A stretch of 38,798 nt of DNA. Source: Candidatus Ornithospirochaeta stercoravium. GTDB lineage: Bacteria > Spirochaetota > Spirochaetia > Sphaerochaetales > Sphaerochaetaceae. The notes under the pieces are model-generated. The model did no database searches. It was given only the letters and a program-made list of their open reading frames with translations, and was not told the DNA's origin. Position numbers and translations under genes: made by a program. The stretch lies in contig JADIMF010000122.1 in the NCBI GenBank assembly GCA_017694915.1, positions 1-38,798 on the forward strand. Direction: 5' to 3'. Shown in pieces: positions 32,542 to 38,798 of this stretch (position 1 is its first letter; each line of letters begins with the position of its first letter).

Positions 32542-35491
32542 TGATGTCCTCCGCAATCGTGATAATCTCAAACGGCTTGTATTCGAGCTTCTCCGTCCAG
32601 CCTTCATGATCTTCGAGCATGTTCAGCGTCTCGACCTTTCTTCCGAGGTCTACCGTACCTCTCTTGCCATTCTGCTCTGAGAGACGGTAGATGATCTTCT
32701 TTCCATCTTCTGAAAGCTTCGCGGCTTCAAGATACAGCGGACCGAAATCCCAGGATGCTGAGAGAGGTTCTGCAGTTTTCACAAGCGGGGTATTGTATTC
32801 GATTGCCCTCTTGTTGATTCCACTCTCCACGGCGCTTCCCTTGTGTGGGAGAATCGTCAGGCAGAAATCATGATGTCCGATATCTGACATGATATCCGGT
32901 CTGATGTTCGATCTGAGAAGGCTGACAGTGAATCCGTCTTCCTGAACACCAAGGCCGTATTTTCCTTCGTTGATGACTGCGATACCGCCATCAGTTTCAG
33001 AGAAGTCCGTCCAGAGATGTGTCGAGACTTCGAATCTTGCCTGCTGCCAGGTTGTGTTCTTGTGAGTCTCGCGTACGGCAAAACCTGCACTTGTATCTGT
33101 GACGAGAGAACGGGAGAGCACGTTGCATGCAAACTCTGCTTTCATGAGCTTGTGCTTCTCATCCCAGTCAACGATATGCTCGGTCTCAATCTCAGGGGAG
33201 GCTGCGAACAGCCTGATGACGAGTCGCCATGTGCTCTTGCCGCCAGGTGTCTTAAGAACAGCTGAGAATTCTGCTGATACGCTATCCGCCTTGTCGAGGG
33301 AAAGCGGTTTCTCCACAGAGAGCTCATACTCGACTTCATCATAGTTCGGGAGGATATCCCAAGCGTCATACATACCCGGTGTATCCTGATAGAGGTGCAG
33401 CTTGTTGAAACCACCCTTGACCCATTCCCTGCCTGTCTCTGCATCGCGGAGGCTTGCAAATGAACCGTCATTTCCGAATTCGATTTCATAATAAGGCGTT
33501 GAAACCTTGTTTCCATCAGCCTTGAGCCAGGATGTGTCACCTGATGTCCTGTCCTCGATTTTGCTCGATGAGAGCGAGTCGATAGCAGGGTAGGCGAAAT
33601 ATCCATTCACTCCATGCCTTACGCTCTTGCCGCTTTCGGATTCGATGAAGTGCACACCCTCCCTCTTCCAGTTGAGTGAGTTGAAATAGTAGTCACCATT
33701 CTCGGAGAGAATCGAATCGAGATCCTTGTCGACAGCCTGGTAATCAGCAATAGCGTCCTCATAAACAGGATTGATATGGCTTCCAGGAAGAATATCGTGG
33801 AACTGGTTGAGAAGGAAGCGCTTATAAGCATCCCTGATTTCATCTGCAGGGTACTTCTTTCCATTCCTGTTTCTTATGAGTGAGACTATCTCTGTATTCC
33901 TGAGCTTGGATTCAAGCTTTCTGTTGTATGCCTTCAGATTCGATTTCGTGGTGAACGTTCCGCGGTGCATCTCAAGATAGAGCTCTCCATCCCATACCGA
34001 AAGCTCCGTATTGCCGTCGAAGTTGCTGTGCAGATACTCATCTGCCCTCATGTGCTTTGTCTTTGGCATGAGCGAAAGCTTGTCGAAGCGATGCATCATC
34101 TCGATCATCTCTTCTGTTGCGCCACTTCCGCCGTCACCATATCCGAACATCGAGAGCGTTGCTCCGCCTCTTTCCTTGTCCTGATATGCATCCCAGTTCT
34201 CCATGATCTGGCTCGGCATGTTCCATGTGATGAAGTGTGTAGGAGGAACACATGCATAGATCATCGTTCCATCGAGTCCCTTCCAGAGGAAGTTGTTGTG
34301 AGGGAACCTGTTCGTATCATTCCATGTGGACATCTTGTTGGAGATGAAGTAGTTCACCCCTGACTTCTTCAGAATCTGAGGAAGAATCCAGCTATTGCCG
34401 AAAACATCCGGAAGCCATGCTGTGTCTACCGTGATTCCAAAAGCCCTTCTGTAGTAGTGCTGTCCATAAAGGCACTGCCTTATGAGGCTTTCTGCAGATG
34501 GGATATTGCAGTCAGGCTCGACATACATTGCACCTACTGGCTCGAACTGTCCGCTCTTGACCTTCTCCTTAAGCTCCGCGAAAAGCTCCGGATGATATTT
34601 CTCAAGCGTCTCATAGACATATGGCTGTGTATGCGTGTAGTGGAAATCTGGATACTGATCCATAAGCCTCATCTGGATGAGTATTGTCCTTGCATTCTTC
34701 TCGACAACATGGATACGTCTCCAGTAGTAGGCTATATCGAGATGAGAGTGTCCGATGAGGGCAACGTTTCCAGAAGAACGGAAATCGGTATTCTGATAGA
34801 TTCTCTTCTCTATGTAATCACGAGCTTTGTTAGCGCCTTCGAAAGTGTCGAAATCGACAAAATTCAGCGCGGCATTGAGTTCTTTCGCGATATATGCTCT
34901 CGCATCCTCATCGAAATGCCTTGATTTCGTCACATCGATGAGCATCGTCATATCGTAATAGAGTCCAAGGACATCATGGTTGATCGTGACGATATACATT
35001 CCTGTGAATATCTGGCGGCAGCCACGAGATGCCATCGACTCAGGGTTTCTCTCATCGTCCGGCTTCGATCTGTTATAGCCCTCGATCTCAATCTTCACCT
35101 TTCCGTCTTTTCCGATGAACGGGGTTATGAGCATCCTGTCCCTGTTCGGGTCGATGCCGCCTGCATATTTTCCATTCACCTTAACTATCATTTCGGCAGC
35201 TGTATGATGATAAAGCCAGAGTTCCTTGCCTCTCATCTTTTCCGGAATGGTGACTTCACCTTCGATGAATGCTGTTCCATCAGGGGTGAAATACATATCG
35301 CCGTTTACAAGCGGTCTCCATCCTTCGGGATAATACTCGAATTTATCTTCGCTTATCTGACGTGCATCGCGGATTCTGAGATCCTTAATCTCATATTTCT
35401 CCTTTATGATGCCTCTTCTCAGCCAGGAGTATCTCAGATCAGTCCACTCCTCAGGTCTCATGCTTCTTCTGATGACTTCTACGAATGCCAT
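32534..35491 (-). CDS. Alpha-mannosidase (GH38)
   Basis: A 985-residue cytoplasmic exo-mannosidase acting on alpha-linked mannose of imported glycans. The zinc site and nucleophile are visible: GHSHLD (His250, Asp252), AWLPDVFG with nucleophile Asp362, and LEMHRGTFTT giving the last metal-binding His. The about 240-residue N-terminal domain and beta-rich C-terminus fit the bacterial GH38 type. No signal peptide is seen. GGGAG precedes the ATG, and it lies 12 nt after the NifU-like gene. It is followed by the overlapping GH51 gene, forming a glycan-degradation operon without visible transporter genes. Confidence 0.95.
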   Translation of the reverse strand: MAFVEVIRRSMRPEEWTDLRYSWLRRGIIKEKYEIKDLRIRDARQISEDKFEYYPEGWRPLVNGDMYFTPDGTAFIEGEVTIPEKMRGKELWLYHHTAAEMIVKVNGKYAGGIDPNRDRMLITPFIGKDGKVKIEIEGYNRSKPDDERNPESMASRGCRQIFTGMYIVTINHDVLGLYYDMTMLIDVTKSRHFDEDARAYIAKELNAALNFVDFDTFEGANKARDYIEKRIYQNTDFRSSGNVALIGHSHLDIAYYWRRIHVVEKNARTILIQMRLMDQYPDFHYTHTQPYVYETLEKYHPELFAELKEKVKSGQFEPVGAMYVEPDCNIPSAESLIRQCLYGQHYYRRAFGITVDTAWLPDVFGNSWILPQILKKSGVNYFISNKMSTWNDTNRFPHNNFLWKGLDGTMIYACVPPTHFITWNMPSQIMENWDAYQDKERGGATLSMFGYGDGGSGATEEMIEMMHRFDKLSLMPKTKHMRADEYLHSNFDGNTELSVWDGELYLEMHRGTFTTKSNLKAYNRKLESKLRNTEIVSLIRNRNGKKYPADEIRDAYKRFLLNQFHDILPGSHINPVYEDAIADYQAVDKDLDSILSENGDYYFNSLNWKREGVHFIESESGKSVRHGVNGYFAYPAIDSLSSSKIEDRTSGDTSWLKADGNKVSTPYYEIEFGNDGSFASLRDAETGREWVKGGFNKLHLYQDTPGMYDAWDILPNYDEVEYELSVEKPLSLDKADSVSAEFSAVLKTPGGKSTWRLVIRLFAASPEIETEHIVDWDEKHKLMKAEFACNVLSRSLVTDTSAGFAVRETHKNTTWQQARFEVSTHLWTDFSETDGGIAVINEGKYGLGVQEDGFTVSLLRSNIRPDIMSDIGHHDFCLTILPHKGSAVESGINKRAIEYNTPLVKTAEPLSASWDFGPLYLEAAKLSEDGKKIIYRLSEQNGKRGTVDLGRKVETLNMLEDHEGWTEKLEYKPFEIITIAEDINA

Positions 35492-35503
35492 AGTCTCTCT
35501 CCC

Positions 35504-35740
35504 TTATGCCATGTCCCAGAAATAGGGTTTTCTGCGTATAGCTTCGATATGGACGGTTTCCCCAAGATCCCTCTTGATTTCCTTCTCCATCCAGTCCGTG
35601 CATCTGTTCAGAATAAGGCATTTCGAGCATTCGCCTCTGAAAATAAGCGATAGCGTTCCATTCTCGTAGGATACGAATTCCACCCATCCTCCATCGCCTC
35701 TGAGCTTTGGAGCTAACGTGTTGACGATATATTCTTCCAT
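35504..35740 (-). CDS. NifU C-terminal-domain-like protein
   Basis: A 78-residue stand-alone NifU/Nfu-type domain. It shows IVNTLAPKLRGDGGWVEFVSYENGTLSLIF, then GECSKC, matching the DGG and CxxC motifs of NifU C-terminal domains that hold a transferable Fe-S cluster. An additional cysteine follows in NRC, and there is a nonstandard C-terminus. Family members deliver or scaffold Fe-S clusters. Its place as first gene in a glycosidase operon is unexpected and no Fe-S enzyme follows it. The ATG is 6 nt after TATGAT. Confidence 0.85.
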   Translation of the reverse strand: MEEYIVNTLAPKLRGDGGWVEFVSYENGTLSLIFRGECSKCLILNRCTDWMEKEIKRDLGETVHIEAIRRKPYFWDMA

Positions 35741-35746
35741 AATCCT

Positions 35747-35752
35747 ATCATA
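35747..35752 (-). promoter_or_regulatory. Predicted leaderless promoter of the NifU-like/GH38/GH51/mutase operon
   Basis: Minus-strand TATGAT (35752-35747) is 6 nt before the ATG at 35740. The -35 is unclear. Confidence 0.5.
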
Positions 35753-35767
35753 TTACACATAATCAAT

Positions 35768-35803
35768 GGCCACAGGGCATATTCTTTTTCCATAGTGGCA
35801 TTT
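35768..35803. promoter_or_regulatory. Short inverted repeat in the glycosidase intergenic region
   Basis: GGCCAC and GTGGCA half-sites face each other across about 25 nt between the two divergent glycosidase units. It could be a regulator site, but short arms make chance occurrence likely. Confidence 0.2.
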
Positions 35804-35823
35804 TCTTATCGGGATGCTTGTGC

Positions 35824-35839
35824 TAGTATCGGGGCCATG
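35824..35839 (+). promoter_or_regulatory. Predicted leaderless promoter of the beta-galactosidase gene
   Basis: TAGTAT (35824-35829) is followed by 7 nt and the ATG at 35837. The -35 is weak. Confidence 0.45.
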
Positions 35840-38761
35840 AAGCTTGAGAAGTATTATGAGGACCTTTCCGTACAGCATGTCGGTACGGAGAGAAGCAGAG
35901 CATATTACATGCCGATGGATGCTGATGGAAAGGGTACAGAGACCCTTCTTTCGGGAAAATGGAAGTTCAGGCTCTTCCCATCGCCGGAAGATGTTGATGA
36001 TAAGATGATCGGAGGTGATTATGACACCTCGTCTATGGATGAGATTCCCGTTCCATCCAGCCTGGAGCTTCTCGGATACATACAGAACCAGTATACGAAC
36101 GTGAATTACCCGATTCCGTATGATCCTCCATATGTTCCTGCAGATAATCCTACAGGTGTCTATGCGATGGATTTTACTGCAGCGAAGAAGGACGGAAGGA
36201 AATACTATATCTATTTTGAAGGTGTCGATTCCGCATACTTTGTATATCTCAACGGTGTTTTCGTCGGCTATAGCGAAGTGCCCCACAGTCCTTCCGAGTT
36301 CGATATCACCGGAAAGCTGGTGAACGGAAGCAACAGACTTGCTGTAATAGTGCTGAAGTATTCTGATGGCACATATCTTGAGGATCAGGACAAATTCAGA
36401 TGGTCCGGCATATTTCGTGATGTCTATCTTCTTGACAGGCCAGAGAATCATATCGCAGATTTTGCGGTCACTGCCGATATGCACGGCTCTGTTAACATCA
36501 GCTTCCTGAGGCTTTCCGGGAATCCTTTTATCCATGCTTCCCTTTCAGATAAAGAAGGAAATGAGATCTTCTCAGGGGAGAGCAGGGGAGATGTCATTTC
36601 ATTCGCAGTTCCATCTCCTCATCTCTGGAATGCGGAGGATCCGTATCTGTATACGCTGGAATTGTCAGTTCCTGGTGAGAAAATAGTGCAGAGTGTCGGA
36701 TTCAGAAGCGTCTGGATTGAGAACAGCGTGGTGCTTTTCAACGGAAAGCCCGTGAAGTTTCTTGGTACGAACAGGCATGAGAGCAATCCATATACAGGTG
36801 CATATGTAAGCCGTGAGGATACTCTCAGGGATCTGAAGATGATAAAGGCTTATAACATGAACACGATCAGGACAAGCCATTATCCTTCAGCTCCATGGTT
36901 CTATCAGATGTGTTCTGAGATGGGGTTCTATGTCGTTGCCGAGGCCGATGTTGAATGCCATGGTGTTCTCTATCAGGAAGGGGGTTCGCATCAGTGGAAT
37001 TATGACACGATTGCACGTAGTGATGACTTCCTGCCTATGATTCTCGACAGGAATGAGAGAAATCTTGAGGTGAACAAAAACAATCCATGTATCTTCATGT
37101 GGTCCCTTGGCAATGAATCGGGATATGGAAAATGCTTTGAAGAGACTGCGAAGTGGATTCAGGAGCGTGATGATACCCGCCTCGTGCATTATGAAGGAGC
37201 CACCCATTCCGTTGTTCATGGAAGATATGTCGATGATCGCTATCTCGATGTCGACAGCTTCATGTATCCTGAAGTCAGCTTCATGGATAGCTATTTCCCA
37301 GATCCGAAGCATTCAAAGCCTGCATTCCTCTGTGAATATATCCATGCAATGGGCAATGGCCCTGGAGATATCGAGGATTATATCGAGGTATTCCGTCGTC
37401 ATCCTGAGATAATGGGAGGCTGTGCATGGGAGTGGTGTGACCACGCAACATACGAAGGCGATGATGAGAAGCATGGATCGAAGTTCTGGTATGGCGGAGA
37501 TGCTGGTGAATTCCCTCATGACGGAAACTTCTGCCTCGATGGTCTTGTCTATCCAGACAGAAGGCCTCACACAGGTCTTATCGAGTATGGTAATGTACTC
37601 CGTCCGGTAAGGGCTGAGATAAGGGAAATGAAGGATGATTCCATAATCCTTTCTTTCAGGAACTATTATTCATTCATCTCCCTTGCGGGTATCAATGCTG
37701 TGTATGAGATCAAGGAGCATGGAAAGCTTCTTGCAGAAGGAACGATTCCTTTGAAGGCAGAAGCTGACGGAACTGAGACAGCTTCCATTAAGCTTCCTCA
37801 TTTCGGAACTGATGATGCCTATCTCAATATTCGCTACAAGAAGGGGGAGATTGAGCTTGGTCATGAGCAGCTTCTTATCTCTGAAGGTGTGAAGAAGGAT
37901 ATTGCCATCGGGAAATCCGGGAAAGTCCATGCATCTGAGACTGACAGGGAATATATCGTTTCAGGTGATGGTTTTGAATATGTTTTCGATAAACGCAAGG
38001 CCGTGCTTTTATCTGCTGTTGTCAACGGTAAGGAAAAGCTTGCATCTCCTATGGAATGGACTCTCTGGAGAGCCCCTACTGATAATGACAGAAAGATAAA
38101 GCTGCAGTGGAAGGAAGAGCATCTTGATAAGGTTTCCTCGAAGTGCGTTTCATCATCGATGAATGCGGAGGATGAGCTTGCAGTCCTCTCTTTCGATTTC
38201 CATCTTTCACCTGTTTCAAGGCAGCCTGTGATTATCGGTACAGTGGAAATGAGCGTAAATGGAAAGGGTGAGATACTCCTTTCGGTTTCTGCCGAGCGCG
38301 ACATGAATTATGTCTTCCTCCCAAGATTCGGAGCTGCATTCCACCTTACGTCTGAAGGCGATGAAAAGTGCTCATACTACGGCTATGGACCATATGAAAG
38401 CTATGTGGATAAGAGAAGGGCTTCCTATATAGATCGTTTTGACTCTGAAGTGTCTGCGATGCATGAGGATTATATCGTTCCGCAGGAGAACGGAAGCCAC
38501 TATGGGACAACCGAAGTCGAAGTTGGATCTCTTTTCGCATATTCCTCGGAGCCTTTCAGCTTCAATGCCTCGTATTACACGGTGGAGGAACTTGAGGGAG
38601 CCAGACATAATTATGAGCTCAAGCCGTCGGGGAATCTCGAGGTCCATCTCGATTACAAGATGAGCGGAATAGGCTCAGGTTCATGCGGTCCTCAGCTTAT
38701 GGCAAAATATCAGCTGTCGGAGAGGAATATCGAATGGAAGATAATCTTCTCATTTCGGTAA
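35837..38761 (+). CDS. lacZ: Beta-galactosidase (GH2, LacZ-type)
   Basis: A 974-residue cytoplasmic glycosidase. The GH2 order is clear: N-terminal sugar-binding domain (GVYAMDFTA, YFEGVDSAYFVYLNG), Ig-like domains, and a TIM barrel with GTNRHESNP, NTIRTSHYP, acid/base Glu427 in LGNESGYGKCFEE and nucleophile Glu500 in AFLCEYIHAMGNG. A C-terminal Bgal_small_N-like domain (about 690-970) includes WRAPTDND. No signal peptide. I start at ATG 35837, 7 nt after TAGTAT; an upstream in-frame ATG at 35795 would add 14 unlikely residues and precede the promoter. It diverges from the GH38/GH51 unit. Whether lactose, galactans or other beta-galactosides are the substrate is not visible. Confidence 0.95.
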   Translation: MKLEKYYEDLSVQHVGTERSRAYYMPMDADGKGTETLLSGKWKFRLFPSPEDVDDKMIGGDYDTSSMDEIPVPSSLELLGYIQNQYTNVNYPIPYDPPYVPADNPTGVYAMDFTAAKKDGRKYYIYFEGVDSAYFVYLNGVFVGYSEVPHSPSEFDITGKLVNGSNRLAVIVLKYSDGTYLEDQDKFRWSGIFRDVYLLDRPENHIADFAVTADMHGSVNISFLRLSGNPFIHASLSDKEGNEIFSGESRGDVISFAVPSPHLWNAEDPYLYTLELSVPGEKIVQSVGFRSVWIENSVVLFNGKPVKFLGTNRHESNPYTGAYVSREDTLRDLKMIKAYNMNTIRTSHYPSAPWFYQMCSEMGFYVVAEADVECHGVLYQEGGSHQWNYDTIARSDDFLPMILDRNERNLEVNKNNPCIFMWSLGNESGYGKCFEETAKWIQERDDTRLVHYEGATHSVVHGRYVDDRYLDVDSFMYPEVSFMDSYFPDPKHSKPAFLCEYIHAMGNGPGDIEDYIEVFRRHPEIMGGCAWEWCDHATYEGDDEKHGSKFWYGGDAGEFPHDGNFCLDGLVYPDRRPHTGLIEYGNVLRPVRAEIREMKDDSIILSFRNYYSFISLAGINAVYEIKEHGKLLAEGTIPLKAEADGTETASIKLPHFGTDDAYLNIRYKKGEIELGHEQLLISEGVKKDIAIGKSGKVHASETDREYIVSGDGFEYVFDKRKAVLLSAVVNGKEKLASPMEWTLWRAPTDNDRKIKLQWKEEHLDKVSSKCVSSSMNAEDELAVLSFDFHLSPVSRQPVIIGTVEMSVNGKGEILLSVSAERDMNYVFLPRFGAAFHLTSEGDEKCSYYGYGPYESYVDKRRASYIDRFDSEVSAMHEDYIVPQENGSHYGTTEVEVGSLFAYSSEPFSFNASYYTVEELEGARHNYELKPSGNLEVHLDYKMSGIGSGSCGPQLMAKYQLSERNIEWKIIFSFR

Positions 38762-38798
38762 TCTCGGCACGTCGATTGTAATCGTAGAGCGGTAGAAG
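38762..38798. other. Window end after beta-galactosidase
   Basis: A 37-nt stretch with a short inverted repeat CGATT-gt-AATCG. It is too short to support a terminator or the next gene. Confidence 0.3.

Noticed and set aside
33965-35653. Long plus-strand open frames opposite the GH38 gene
   Set aside because: They have no recognisable motifs and run opposite a full-length alpha-mannosidase whose active-site residues are conserved.
35753-36535. A 260-codon open frame on the minus strand inside the beta-galactosidase gene
   Set aside because: It lies entirely opposite a strongly conserved GH2 coding region plus the promoter region, resembles no family and has odd composition. It is a shadow frame.
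38762-38798. Possible terminator or RNA gene start after beta-galactosidase
   Set aside because: Only a 5-bp inverted repeat with a 2-nt loop and no T run; the window ends too soon to judge.
1-38798. CRISPR arrays, insertion sequences, phage genes or toxin-antitoxin pairs
   Set aside because: I saw no regularly spaced repeats, transposase or integrase motifs, terminal inverted repeats, or toxin/antitoxin-like small gene pairs.

Overview
This window looks like the chromosome of a Gram-negative, non-spore-forming bacterium, most likely a spirochaete of the Sphaerochaeta/Treponema type. The evidence is inferential. There is an lptC-lptA-lptB-rpoN-hpf cluster of didermal type that continues into hprK and ptsH. 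ThyX is present, genes are packed into overlapping operons, GC content is moderate and AGA/AGG arginine codons are frequent. No rRNA, CRISPR array, insertion sequence or prophage is visible. All genes look intact and no gap between genes exceeds about 100 bases.

Layout. 71-3117 (+): malQ-rsmE-thyX, closed by a strong terminator. 3216-4001 (+): an orphan protein with a GNAT-like C-terminal domain. 6225-3988 (-): an SPL-like radical SAM protein, an alpha/beta hydrolase and a membrane zinc-ribbon protein. uvrC (+) diverges from this operon, and a short palindrome overlaps both promoters. 10972-8040 (-): hprK-ptsH-lexA-holA. 11343-11047 (-): hpf with its own promoter and terminator. 15881-11425 (-): a YmdB-like protein, an RseC-like protein, lptC, lptA, lptB and rpoN. 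Then follow tRNA-Leu(CAG), an Fe-S aldo/keto reductase, a membrane-anchored NUC-type nuclease and a CPBP protease (all -). addB-addA (+) diverges from the protease gene. 29236-24996 (-): aroA, threonine aldolase, an EFR1-type flavodoxin/ferredoxin protein and a PatB/MalY aminotransferase. 35740-29304 (-): a NifU-like protein, GH38 alpha-mannosidase, GH51 arabinofuranosidase and a phosphohexomutase. A GH2 beta-galactosidase (+) diverges from it.

How the genes work together. Three themes stand out. The first is carbohydrate use: cytoplasmic GH77, GH38, GH51 and GH2 enzymes plus a phosphohexomutase, with HPr/HPr kinase as a possible carbon-status sensor. The second is DNA repair and recombination: UvrC, LexA, HolA, AddAB and an SPL-like radical SAM enzyme. 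The third is envelope biogenesis: LptC/A/B and the RseC-like protein.

The most striking pattern is regulatory. Twelve of the fourteen first genes of apparent protein-coding transcription units have a sigma70-type -10 hexamer ending exactly 6 or 7 nt before an ATG, with no room for a Shine-Dalgarno site. This predicts widespread leaderless mRNAs. Genes inside operons instead use AGGAG-type sites, ATGA/TTGA/GTGA overlaps and sometimes TTG or GTG starts. Two further oddities are a LexA homologue whose catalytic lysine position is arginine, and a YmdB-family protein that has lost most of its metal ligands.
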